In this document: one piece after another, positions 33,095 to 46,200 of the stretch
How the letters are laid out: every line of letters begins with the position of its first letter
How positions within the stretch are numbered: the stretch's first letter is position 1
Origin: Archivesica marissinica
Lineage: Eukaryota; Mollusca; Bivalvia; Venerida; Vesicomyidae
Length of the DNA stretch: 64,000 bases
Direction of reading: 5' to 3'
NCBI GenBank assembly: GCA_014843695.1
Contig: CM026400.1
Span: forward strand, 38,435,805-38,499,804
The notes under the pieces: generated by a model
What the model was told of the DNA's origin: nothing
What the model saw: the letters and a program-made list of their open reading frames with translations, nothing else
Database searches by the model: none
Program-made: the position numbers and the translations under genes

Positions 33095-33780
33095 TATAAT
33101 GCTACGAACGAATAAATGTGCGTGTTGTTTTGTCGGCGTGCCGCCTAATCTTTCTCCTTTCGTGATTTGGCTGACGGCTTTACAAATTACCTCTCTGTAA
33201 TAAAGATTTTCTAAAAAGTCTAATGCTAATTTTCAATATTAGCCAGAATTTATTAATAGTTTTATATTAGAACAAAATATCAAGTCATGTTAGAATATGA
33301 ATTGCGGCACTGCCTCAAATGGGAATCGATCATCAACATATCATTCTAAAAATAATACAAACAGATACACTTTAAGAAATCTAAGAGTGTATTGAAGCTT
33401 GCTGAACAGATTTTAGGGAGGGGGCCCCTAGATTCTTAGTGCTTTACTAGCATAATCAGTTAGAGGAACATCAGTGTTTTTTCACTTTTAGGGGAATGGG
33501 GTTGGGTACCCGCAGGAGGGGACATTGCAACGAGGGTAAGGGGTGATAGTGGTTTTCCTATTAGTCAATTTACAGCGACACTACATCAGTGAAAATCAGT
33601 GAAATAAGAAATTTCTACAGGATGCAATTTCCTGTTACATAGTATATTTTGTTTGCAAGTATTTGCCACAGAATCTAAGTATTTCAATTACCGTAATACA
33701 CAAACGTTGTCTATGACGTTTGCTGGCATAATATAATAATGTAAACAACGCCAACATTCATGCGTACATATTTACATTGC
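33095..33780. other. No gene seen
   Basis: AT-rich unique sequence; short G-rich run at 33410-33545. Nothing recognised. Confidence 0.4.
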
Positions 33781-33782
33781 TA

Positions 33783-34142
33783 TTGCATTTCCTTCCTTGA
33801 ACGTATATGTGCCCTGATTGCATACATTTCCTTCCTTGAACGTATATGTGCCCTGATTGCATACATTTCCTTCCTTGAACGTATATGTGCCCTGATTGCA
33901 TACATTTCCTTCCTTGAACATATATGTGCCCTGATTGCATACATTTTCTTCCTTGAACGTATATGTGCCCTGATTGCATACATTTCCTTCCTTGAACGTA
34001 TATGTGCCCTGATTGCATACATTTCCTTCCTTGAACGTATATGTGCCCTGATTGCATACATTTCCTTCCTTGAACATATATGTGCCCTGATTGCATACAT
34101 TTCCTTCCTTGAACATATATGTGCCCTGATTGCATACATTTT
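33783..34142 (-). repeat. 39-bp minisatellite (9 units)
   Basis: Minus-strand unit AAATGTATGCAATCAGGGCA then CATATACGTTCAAGGAAGG. 39 nt is 13 codons, so open frames of over 110 codons appear on both strands; not a gene. Confidence 0.95.
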
Positions 34143-34371
34143 CAATTAAGGGTTTTCAACTAATAACATGCAGAGCTCTGTCACGCTCCCCCGAGTTACG
34201 AGCATGCGCATTCGCCGTGTTGGGCAGCGTGACTCTGATATTCCGGCGCATTGATACATGAACTTTTGTATGAATGCAATATTTGGGAACCTCAGTCTAT
34301 TTTTATGAGTAAACACAAAACGAGATCAAATATTGTAAAACAAAACGCAAGCACACGTTGCAAGCTTCATC

Positions 34372-34787
34372 ATGGATTCGTCGAGTTTTGGATCTTTTGA
34401 TTTAGATCTGGATTTTTTACTGGAAGAAATGAATGATGGCGATGATGAACTTTATAAAACCATTGCAACGAGCTTATTTGAATTTTGTAAAAATGAAAAC
34501 ATCAATACCAATGCTATGCTTATGTCAGTTATGATGAAAACAACAACCAGGGCTAAAGCCAGGATTGTCAAGAAACCGGGGATTCTGTTGCACCATACGA
34601 AACAGAACATAAACAAGAAACAGAGCCTATGACTTCTATAGAACAGTCAAAACAAGACTATGTTACTGTAGCCAGCACTGGCAGGTTTATCCACAAGGAC
34701 ACATCGGAAATTGACAAAATGGCGAAGCAAACCAAGCACAAAGGAATGAAAGGAAAATACAAAGTGGGCTGTAAAACTTCTTGAATG
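34372..34787 (+). pseudogene. Unknown small open frame with one frameshift
   Basis: Starts ATGGATTCG and reads an acidic N-terminus (FDLDLDFLLEEMNDGDDELY). About residue 65 the frame is lost, and the other frame stays open (DSVAPYETEHKQETEP to KGKYKVGCKTS) to a TGA at 34782-34784. Composition looks coding on both sides. I do not recognise the protein. It could be a remnant of a transposon or a domesticated gene, or one exon with a missed intron. Confidence 0.35.
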
Positions 34788-34789
34788 TA

Positions 34790-35714
34790 AATTCTATGTA
34801 TAATGTTAGATATGCAGTATAGCAATTGTTCCCATACACGTTCCCAACACATGTATTCATTCCAAATATCCATGCCACATCACACGTTGTTTTCTCACAA
34901 GGTTTGACAAATCACGATTCGTTACACATTAAAAGTCGTTAGCTACGCCCCTGACTGCTATGCGATGTCAGAATTTACAATACTAACACAATCATTTCCC
35001 CATCAGGCCAACCATGTTCATGTAATCATTCTAAAGCCAAACTCAGACAATTTGATATCGGTATTTCAGGGTGGGGTGACAAATGATGAGGCACGTACAG
35101 ACAGACGTATGTATACAACTGGGTTACCAAATCGTCTAGTAAAACTCCTGAAGCTATTTATAACCAGGACAGATAAGTCTGACGTCAGTCTGTTCAGGAG
35201 AGATAAGTCTGCCGTCATTCTGTTCAACGCATGTGTGAAGGAGGCTCTGTTCCCGGTATGTTTAATATCTGGTTTACCAGAGTTCATATAGTGGGTTTAT
35301 GAGAGACATTTGTTAGGCAGCTGAAACCTCATGGTGGTACCCCCACTGTGTCAGTGACACTGGTATAACACACATGAATACACCAGGGGTTCGAAACCCG
35401 ACATATAATATTTATGTCAGGCCACAGAAATGAAGCGTTCCTGAGGACGTATTGTAAGCAACCAAGTTGCAACCAACAGGTGAAGATCAGACCACACTCA
35501 GCAGGCTAACTGAAGCTGGCAGTACTGTAACAATGTGACTGTCAATACCCTACACACTCCAGTTTAGCAAGTTTTCACTGAAACTAAGCAAGGTGAAGAA
35601 AACGACTCACTTGAAAAGGACAATCCAATTGGACAAATGCGTCAGGGTGGCACATTCAAACAGTTGTACATTCAATATATAGGGTAGACCCACAAACCTT
35701 CCGCAAGGACATAC
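34790..35714. other. No gene recognised
   Basis: Contains short open frames without family features and a small GATAAGTCTG duplication (35171 and 35203). Confidence 0.35.
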
Positions 35715-35716
35715 CG

Positions 35717-36490
35717 GTCAAGATTCTTAGTTTACTTTGTATTTATTCCTTTGGTTGAACACGCAGGGAGATATACCCGTCCGGATTCTTAGTTTATTTT
35801 GCATTTATTCCTTTGGTTGAACGAACAGGGAGATATACCCGTCCGGATTCTTAATTTATTTTGCATTTATTCCTTTGGTTGAACGAACAGGGAGATATAC
35901 CCGTCCGGATTCTTAGTTTATTTTGCATTTATTCCTTTGGTTGAACGAACAGGGAGATCTACCCGTCCGGATTCTTAGGTTACTTTGTACTTATTACTTT
36001 GGTTGAACGAACAGGGAGATCTACCCGTCCGGATTCTTAGTTTACTTTGTATTTATTCCTTTGGTTGAACACGCAGGGAGATATACCCGTCCGGATTCTT
36101 AATTTACTTTGCATTTATGCCTTCGGTTGAACGAACAGGGAGACATACCCATGCGAGTTCATAGTTTACATTGGATTATTCCTTTGTTTGAACGAACAGG
36201 GAGATATACCCGTCCGGAATTTTAGTTTACATTGCATTTATTCTTTTGGTTGAACGAACAGGGATACATACCCGTCCGGATTCTTAGTTTACATTGCATT
36301 TATTCCTTTGGTTGAACGAACAGGGAGATCTACCCGTACGGATTTATAGTTTACTTTGCATTTATTCCTTTGGTTGAACGAACAGGGAGATATACCCGTA
36401 CGGATTTATAGTTTACTTTGCATTTATTCCTTTGGTTGAACGAACAGGGAGACATTCCCGTCCGGATTCTTAATCTACTTTGCATTTGTT
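35717..36490 (+). repeat. 62-bp repeat, right arm (about 12 units)
   Basis: Unit GAACGAACAGGGAGATATAC then CCGTCCGGATTCTTAGTTTA and CTTTGCATTTATTCCTTTGG plus TT. It runs into the dead exon at 36506 and resembles that exon's acceptor region. Confidence 0.95.
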
Positions 36491-36505
36491 CTATTTGTGC
36501 CACCG

Positions 36506-36675
36506 GGAGAACGTACGGTGGGCCATACAGGTCACGGAGGGCAAGTAGCAATAGGGGACATAATGAACGGATAGGGATCACCTATGTTACCTAACCATTT
36601 GGAGATGGTGATGACCCCAGATTTCAGGACCTTGAACAAGCGTTATACGGTGTCATTGCTGCTCTCGATAGGTAG
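36506..36675 (+). pseudogene. Dead copy of the beta-lactamase-like last exon
   Basis: Inverted duplicate of 19561-19740. It still reads GERTVGHTGHGGQVAIGD, but the acceptor AG has become CG (GCCACCGGG), a one-base loss gives a TAG right after MNG, and a further internal deletion follows. No other exon of the gene is in this arm, so it is an orphan fragment carried by the duplication. Confidence 0.9.
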
Positions 36676-36879
36676 GCTAGTGTAGTGATGTCAGGAAAAA
36701 CAACAAATGGTACCACTATGGTCTACCAAGCAATATGCAGCATGTATACGAAGGCAACGCGGTTCTCGTATAGTGACTTGTTGCAGGCAACAGTATTATA
36801 ATGAAAAATAAATCCAATTGAAGCGATACTTCATATTTTATTAAATCTATATTGATAGTTTATATCTATATTTAGATGT

Positions 36880-37560
36880 ATGGAAACATGAGAATATATT
36901 GATATTTACTAAAACCTGTCTACTATATAACGTATGGAAACATGCGAATATATTGATATTTACTAAAACCTGTCTACTAGATGGTGTATGGAAACATGCG
37001 AATATATTGATATTTACTAACACCTGCCTACTAGATAATGTATGGAAACATGCGAATATATTGATATTTACTAAAACCTCTCTACTATATAATGTATGGA
37101 AACATGCGAATATATTGATATTTACTAAAACCTGTCTACTAGATAATGTATGGAAACATGCGAATATATTGATATTTACTAAAACCTCTCTACTATATAA
37201 TGTATGGAAACATGCGAATATATTGATATTTACTAAAACCTGCCTACTAGATAATGTATGGAAACATGCGAATATATTGATATTTACTAACACCTGCCTA
37301 CTGGATAATGTATGAAAACATGAGAATATATTGATATTTACTAAAACCTGCCTACTGGATAATGTATGGAAACATGCGAATATATTGATATTTACTAAAA
37401 CCTGCCTACTGGATAATGTATGGAAACATGAGAATATATTGATATTTACTAAAACCTGCCTACTGGATAATGTATGGAAACATGCGAATATATTGATATT
37501 TACTAAAAACTGTCTACTAGATAATGTATAGAAACATGAGAATATATTGATATTTAAACA
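36880..37560 (-). repeat. 54-bp minisatellite, right arm (about 12-13 units)
   Basis: Inverted counterpart of 18999-19372; also gives a spurious 247-codon open frame. Confidence 0.95.
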
Positions 37561-37964
37561 AGCATGAATCAGATAGACGAATATATACAACTAGACAAAC
37601 AATCAAATTTGCATACTGTTCTGCAGGTCAGAATTGTTGGGAGAAGTGAGAAAGCGCGCGGTTGCATTCTTAAATGATGTTATTTAATCAATTTCAACAA
37701 AATATGGTTACAATACACTGTATGACCATTAAATACAACATTTTAATAGAAGGAGTGCTTTATAATGGACCAGTGTATCTTACTGACCAATATTTTGTAT
37801 GTAAATTGTAAAAAGAAAGAGTCGTGGTCTATAGGGCAACTATTTCGCCCACATCGCCCTCTAAAATGATCCCTAGTTTTGTAACTATGTACACCCACAA
37901 CCCAAAGCAAAATATATTTAATGTAGATACAATAGTCAAAGAAATATTACAATCAATGTGGTGT
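37561..37964. other. Inter-array spacer, no gene seen
   Basis: Lies between the 54-bp and 102-bp arrays. The left arm keeps only about 55 bases between these arrays, so most of this is extra in the right arm. Confidence 0.4.
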
Positions 37965-39655
37965 GAACATGCATCCATCTAAAGGTCCAATATACTGATC
38001 TTTCATTGTCAGTAACCTGCATGTAACATACACACATACACTAATGTTATACTAGACACATCTCATTAACATACATCCATCTAAAGGTTCAACATACTGG
38101 TCTACCATTGTCAGTAACCTGCATGTAACATACACACCTGCACCAATGTTATACTAGACACATCTCATTAACATCCATCCATCTAAAGGTCCAACATACT
38201 GGTCTACCATTGTCAGTAACCTGCATGTAACATACACACATACACTAATGTTATACTAGACACATGTCATTAACATCCATCCATCTAAAGGTCCAACATA
38301 CTGGTCTACCATTGTCAGTAACCTGCATGTAACATACACACATACACTAATGTTATACTAGACACATGTCATTAACATCCATCCATCCATCTAAAGGTCC
38401 AACATACTGGTCTACCATTGTCAGTAACCTGCATGTAACATACACACATACACTAATGTTATACTAGACACATGTCATTAACATCCATCCATCTAAAGGT
38501 CCAACATACTGGTCTACCATTGTCAGTAACCTGCATGTAACATACACACATACACCAATGTTATACTAGACACATGTCATTAACATACATCCATCTAAAG
38601 GTCCAACATACTGGTCTACCATTGTCAGTAACCTGCATGTAACATACACACATCCACTAATGTTATACTAGACACATCTCATTAACATACATCCATCTAA
38701 AGGTCCAACATACTGGTCTACCATTGTCAGTAACCTGCATGTAACATACACACATACACTAATGTTATACTAGACACATGTCATTAACATACATCCATCT
38801 AAAGATCCAACATACTGGTCTACCATTGTCAGTAACCTGCATGTAACATACACACATACACTAATGTTATACTAGACAAATGTCATTACATCCATCCATC
38901 TAAAGGTCCAACATACTGGTCTACCATTGTCAGTAACCTGCATGTAACATACACACATACACTAATGTTATACTAGACACATGTCATTAACATACATCCA
39001 TCTAAAGGTCCAATATACTGGTCTACCATTGTCAGTAACCTGCATGTAACATACACACATACACTAATGTTATACTAGACACATGTCATTAACATACATC
39101 CATCTAAAGGTCCAACATACTGGTCTACCATTGTCAGTAACCTGCATGTAACATACACACATACACTAATGTTATACTAGACACATGTCATTAACATCCA
39201 TCCATCTAAAGGTCCAACATACTGGTCTACCATTGTCAGTAACCTGCATGTAACATACACACATACACTAATGTTATACTAGACACATGTCATTAACATA
39301 CATCCATCTAAAGGTCCAACATACTGGTCTACCATTGTCAGTAACCTGCATGTAACATACACACATACACTAATGTTATACTAGACACATGTCATTAACA
39401 TACATCCATCTAAAGGTTCAACATACTGGTCTACCATTGTTAGTAACCTGCATGTAACATACACACATCCACTAATGTTATACTAGACACATGTCATTAA
39501 CATCCATCCATCTAAAGGTCCAACATACTGGTCTACCATTGTCAGTAACCTGCAAGTAACATACACACATACACTAATGTTATACTAGACACATGTCATT
39601 AACAACCATCCATCTAAGGGTCCAACATACTGATCTACCATTGTCAGTAACCCAT
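37965..39655 (-). repeat. 102-bp minisatellite, right arm (about 17 units)
   Basis: Inverted counterpart of 17575-18900. Confidence 0.96.
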
Positions 39656-40252
39656 TCAACACTAAGTAACTGACATGGACTGGTGGTGCATGATAAAGTA
39701 GCATATATATATACATGTATTAACCCATTCAACACTAAGTAACTGACATGGACTGCTGGTGATGCATGATATTTTAGACCAATAAATTAATAACAAAAAT
39801 ACATCTGGACCAGTTCATTTATCAAAATGGGTAAAGTGTGTCTAAAATTAGTAATAGTACTGGCAAAAAGTACAGATCTTGATGAGCCGGCTCGTGACGA
39901 TCAAAATGGGTAAATATTGTCTAAAAATAGTAATATTACTGTCACGAGCCGCCTCATCTGGATCTACACTTTTTGTAAGCCTATTTAGAGGCCCGTGGTG
40001 TTGAAACAGTTAAGCAACCTTAAAGCAACAATTTGAGCACACACTAATGACAAATTAAGAAAGTAGAGAGTAACACTCGGAGAGATGCTAAAAGTTTCAT
40101 CAAAGTTCATCCACAACATATTGAGTTATCCTGCTAACAGGCAGACAGACGCACGCAACCAACAAGTTCCACCGAAGCTTTGCATTTCCTCTTCGTCTGC
40201 TTGATCAAGGTGTTCAGATGTTATCGTTCTTTCTCCACATTCTCTATCAAGA
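39656..40252 (-). other. Right gene 3' flank
   Basis: Shared with 16921-17570. A 150-bp block (ACTGACATGGACTG) is partly doubled at 39650-39960. No gene. Confidence 0.5.
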
Positions 40253-40285
40253 CTAGATCGATTCTGGTGCATATCTGCGAGCCGA
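40253..40285 (-). CDS. Right copy terminal coding exon
   Basis: Encodes SARRYAPESI and TAG, identical to 16888-16920. Confidence 0.65.
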   Translation of the reverse strand, partial: SARRYAPESI

Positions 40286-43200
40286 CTGCAAAATAGTGGA
40301 AGAAAATTGGAGATATGTTTGAACAGTTTATTATCTCACAAGGTCATATAATCCAAAGCGGACGAGCGTTTGCTGTACATATGACATCCTGCACTGTAGA
40401 CATTGCTATAAAGTGTTTATTTCACAACGACTGCTATGCAAGACGTAGCAACTTATATTAATCACTCTCGTTAGCGCGGATGAAAGGTTATATGTGGAGA
40501 AATCTCCAATCTGTCGATCACAGTAGCAGCTCACATACTTCTCTGTCCAGGGATCGAACCCTGGGTGCATCAGTGAGAAGTGAGCGTGCTAACCACTGCG
40601 CTAATCGAACATCACCCATGTTGGCATATTTAAAAATCATGTTATAACATTGTGGCTTTAGATATGCGCGATACAAATACACATGTACATACCTTCTTAG
40701 AATTGGTTGAACTGAACGCATTCCCTACATCGATCGACCCGAGCAGGCACGATTCGACTGGAAAACAATTGTTTGCAATAATAATCCTAATATTTATTGA
40801 ACAAGGACTCTCATTGGATAATATCGATCGTCTGTAAGGCCTTTAAAACCAACTATATACAACATATGTACATGTTAATATAAAACGAGGCCCATGAAGG
40901 CCCTGGATCGATCACCCGATTTGAAAATCTCTAAGGGCTATAAAACATACGAGTGTTCGGGAAATGTGCTTACAGACGGATCTGTAGTCAAGCGGTTAAC
41001 CATCTGGACTGTTAATCCAGGGATCGCAGGTTCGATCCCCCGTCTGAACCTAATAAAAATTAACAGTCTTTTAGATGGGCTTTTAAACCGAGGTCTCGTG
41101 TCGGTGTAAATGGTGCTTTAAACCGTGCACGTAAAAGAACCAGAGGAGACGCTGGAATGGGTCTCTGTCTGTATCATTGCACTATCCTCCAAAAATCTAA
41201 AATGACTAATCTTTTCAGGAGGCGTCACTCATATGGGCAACCGGTAGCAACGATAAATAAAAGTAAACCGCACACGCGGCAATGTGCACATGCTTTAGAA
41301 CTAAGTAAAAGGTACGTCAAATTAATCTAAGTCGTCTCGCATGGACATTATCATCGTACCTACATATCTACTAATAGTTTGTTATCTTTATGTCTAATGG
41401 TATGGGGATAATAGCCCAGACACGTGTTTTCTGACATATGTGATATATGATGTAAAGTTTAACAAACAGATGTACTTCGTACATTTAGTAACGGTTCATT
41501 ATATGATACCACATGGTAAATTTCAAAAATATGTTAATTGTAGTTTATGAGAAGATTTTTAAAGAATGTATTATAGAAGAAAACATTCACCAGTTTAATG
41601 TTGATACACGTTGCTGTTTGATGTAAGAAACTGGTATTAATGTTAATGTGTAGCAACAATGAATCTGACCTGTATTGACGGGGCATGCGTCCCATCCTGC
41701 TTCCGGTTGAAGTACCAGCTGAGATTCTTGCGCATTGTGTACGGCGGCTCCTGGTAATCCGCTATAAAACAGTATTACTGCATTGTTATGAACACAGCGG
41801 TAATTGATTGAAGAGCTAGGTGTGTAATTGATTGCAGTGTAAGCATTGCAATTTATTGAAGGTTTAGAATAATAAATGATTATGGGAAGGCGTTAGTCAA
41901 AACGCCCATAGTGTTTAGTGACTTTAAAACAAGATTATTGTAAGCATTATGCGCTAATCTTTCATTAATCATCTAAGCAATGCGTTGTTTCTATAATTAT
42001 TAAGACGTAATATTTCTGCTTGACAATGTTTAAACCATACCCGTTAGTTGGAACTCTAGTTGTCTCTCGGCTGTGTCTGCAAAATAGATCACAACATTTC
42101 AATTGATATGGTTCGCGAGTTACAATGTTATATTATTCAAAAGGTACACTTTAATAAGTAAATAATTTAATAGCGAGAAATGTAGTCCCAGAAATGTAGT
42201 CCGAGAAATGTAGTCGAGAAATGTAGTCCAAGAAATGTAGTCGAGAAATGTAGTCCAAGTCTGAAATGTAGTCCCAGAAATGTAGTCCGAGAAATGTAGT
42301 CGAGAACTGTAGTCCAAGAAATGTATTCCAAGAAATGTATTCCAAGAAATGTAGTCGAGAAATGTAGTCGGAAAATGTAGTCCGAGAAATGTAGTCCGGC
42401 TACATATGTGAAACGGATTCTGAAATAGTTCAATGTGAGAGGTATTGTATCATACTGAATGATATGGCGACTATTCAGCTATTATTGATGGAGGAAGACA
42501 CCGAGTGCCCGTATGAACATCAGCACAGCACACAATAGCAACATTACCGCCACACCACGTACCTGTCTTTCACTGCAGACTGTCGGTAACGTTGTATCAA
42601 TATAGTACACAACAGCAACATTACCGCCGCACAAATGACGCCGAAGATTCCAATGATATGAGTGATAAATTCGATGTAGTTACCTGGTTGAACAACAGAA
42701 ACAATTTTACACATGTCATCATAGCCGTTAAGTTGTGTTACACCGGATAGGTAGACATTTTAATAATATATAGATATACGATATGCATACCAGTAAGACA
42801 TTCACTTGAGATGCATTCACATAGAGATTGAACCATTTTGTTGAAGAAACGTTGAAGAAAATATGTACGGTGCTCTTAGATATTACAATAGTATCTATTT
42901 AATTGCTACAGCACGTTGACCCAATGTTGTACGGTGTACTTAGATATTGCAATAATATCTAATTCATTGCTACCGCACGTTGACCCAATGTTGTACGGTG
43001 TACTTAGATATTGCAATAATATCTAATTAATTGCTACCGCACGTTGACCCAATGTTGTACGGTGTACTTAGATATTGCAATAATATCTAATTCATTGCTA
43101 CCGCACGTTGACCCAAATGTTGTACGGTGTACTTAGAGATTGCAATAGTATCTAATTCATTGCTACCGTACGTTGACCCAATGTTGTACGGTGTACTTAG

Positions 43201-46200
43201 AGATTGCAATAGTATATAATTCATTGCTACCGCAAGTTGACCCAATGTTGTACGGTGTACTTAGAGATTGCAATAGTATCTAATTCATTGCTACCGCACG
43301 TTGACCCAATGTTGTACGGTGTACTTAGAGATTGCAATAGTACCGCACGCTGACCCAATGTTGTACGGTGTATTTAGAGATTGCAATAGTATCTAATTAA
43401 TTGCTACCGCACGTTGACCAACTGTTGTACGGTGTACTTCGATATTGCAATAGTATCTAATTAATTGCTACCGCACGTTGACCCAAATGTTGTACGGTGT
43501 AAAGCATAGTGCGTCTTGCCAGTAACAGTATGTACCAATTGAAATAGAAATATGCATACTTTAAAGTTTAATGTACAAAGTATAAGAATTATTCTCTCAA
43601 CCAATCAGAATCATTCCAGGTGTTATTACGCGTGCGTACATTTAAGACATTATGAGATGACTGTATTACACTGAATATAAGCAAAGTTATGTGATAAAAC
43701 TGGGTATACAGACTAACGTCATACAACAAGTCACGACGCCATTGATCAACACACTTGCGCAATAGCTAAATATGTACCGTACCAAAGAGAATTTGATTAA
43801 TGGGCTATCTTACCATTGTCTGCAGAATCTACTTTCATTTCACTGAAAAATACAACAATTTTTATAATATTCAACATCATCGCTTTCATATATGAACTAG
43901 GGGAAGCTGTATGGCAGAGATTTAGCAATAACAGAGTTTGCTGTTATTAATATGGGTGATTTTCCAATACATGTCTAATAATAGATTGACTTTGAGAAGA
44001 GTCATGGCAGGATGATGGTTGGGAATGGAATAATGGCGGACGGAATTGACTACGAGACAGGTTCTTACAGTTTACTATATTTTAAACCGTATTATGACCA
44101 TTGGCCTAACATTAATAAGCTTGAACAGATCATGTCGGAACATTCAAAACGTTGTATTCTCAATACTTCTAAGTTCATATATTATGCATTAATCAGTAGG
44201 ACTAGACATTAATACATTCTAATATTTAAATAATCATATTAATACATACAACTCACCGTAAGCATATTTATACAGAACAGACCTTATAATTCGAACTGTT
44301 ATCTTTTCACAAGATTTTATTAAAGAGACCTCTCGGTAATTTGTTGTGTGTATCCACTACACTGTGTAACTATTGTATTTGCTTTAAGCATCTTATATAT
44401 GTTTTACGTGTAAATAGTATGTATAATATGTATATAATTATGACTATGTACTATATGTATACGTCTAAAATGAATAAACTGAAAGCAATAAACTAATGTT
44501 GTTGTTGTTGTTTAAGCGTGATTAATACATAGGTTTGCGATGTGTCAGGAGGTGATGACAGGTACCGACACGTTACAGTACTTTTTACTATGTATGTAAT
44601 AGCCAATTTATTTGTTGTGTTTGTTTGTATAACACCTGGCGGACACCGGTGGAACTAATTTCTGTTAAGTAAGTTAATAGCGGGAATACATTAACTATTG
44701 TACTGAAGTTCAATTAGTATAATTAACGTAGTCGGACTGCATCACATAATCTGCGCGGGCATTTAACGTGTGACCCCACTGATGGAATTGGTCGTTGTAC
44801 CCTATAAAGTAGTTTTTGCAATTAAGCAGACCATAATTTGATGATGATTTACTGTAGAACCAGATACTGTTTGCATTTCTTATTGTGATTGTGGTGCATC
44901 GGTTGCATAGATTTTAGATTTTATTCTTTATTTACGTCTCATCAATGTACAACAAACAACATTCAATATAATAAAAACATATCGATGTACATTGCAACTC
45001 AATAATGAATTATAGGAGACAGTAACAGTAACAATTCACAATAGAATACGGTTCAACATATACGTTTCTTAAAACTAGAGTTTATATAGGTTGATCCAGA
45101 CCGATACTCTCACAAACTGAAGACAATCGTCAAAATGGTGACGGGCACATTGCCACCATTACACCACTGCCGCAAAACGTCACCATGTGTAACCGCTATC
45201 ACTGAGATTCTCGGTCCAAAACAAGACCTACTCTTAGATATAAATGTGCTAAATCTAAATTGCCTACGCTAATCTTATCTAAGAAGTGTTTAAAATATTT
45301 ATTAAAACACTGATATTGAAAAAGAGCACTAACGTGCTTATTAATTAAAAAATGGTATAAAAAACAATTATCACCTCTGATCAGATCAGTGGTGAACTGA
45401 TTAGCATAGACTATTTAGTTGGCAATAAAAAAGTATTCATAGTATTAAGAAACAATTGAGATACATTATTTACATGCTAAATATATATATATATATATCA
45501 ATCTATGAACTGCATAACATACTGATTTTATTTACACGTCAAAAACCGTCGTTTTTGAAGAATTTCAAAACAGGTTTTGGCACATAATCTTATCAGTTCC
45601 TTGCTGGAGAAAATTAAAACAAACTTTTCTGAATCAGAAAGATTAATAAAATTACCATAAAACCCATTGTTTTTCTAATAAGCGGTAACCTAATATCTGC
45701 ATACGTACAACATAACAAAATAACATGTAGTTCATTTTCAACGGAGTCACAGAATGGACATTTCCTTTGATCTACACTCAGATTCTCGTACCTGCCCGTC
45801 TCTATTCTTATTGGTGCAACACCACAACGAAATGTACTCAAAGCAGCTCTATGACTAAGAGGTAAAAACATCATACAGTAGTCTTCTTCTTTGAATTCTG
45901 TTTTAAATAGCTTATACAACCGTAATTTATTTCTACCTCGACCCGATATACCAACATCTCTATTAATAGATGTAAACCAGTTTAATTTGAACCTAGCCAT
46001 TAGTTTACTTTCCATTGAGAATACTAATGATGATGGCTTAGGCTCGGTAATATTTGCAAACATACTTAAATTATTTTCATTAAATACTTTTACAATTAAA
46101 TAATACCAATTTTTACATGAAACATTTGCCCTAGAAGCCACCCAAAGTGCTATGCGTTTGTTGCATATGTGTTCATTTGAAGAAGACTGTTTGTAAATGT

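Noticed and set aside
33758..34149. Overlapping open frames of 110-129 codons on both strands
   Set aside because: Product of the 39-bp repeat (13 codons). No start context or family features.
34965..35291. 108-codon open frame
   Set aside because: Overlaps another frame on the opposite strand, unusual composition and no family features; kept only as unexplained sequence.
36847..37590. 247-codon open frame with repeated CFHTLSSRQVLVNI-like units
   Set aside because: It is the 54-bp minisatellite read through; unit length is a multiple of three and the frame is open on both strands. The same holds for 18959-19384.
44012..44212. 66-codon open frame
   Set aside because: Intronic in the right gene, no matching frame in the left arm, no recognisable domain.
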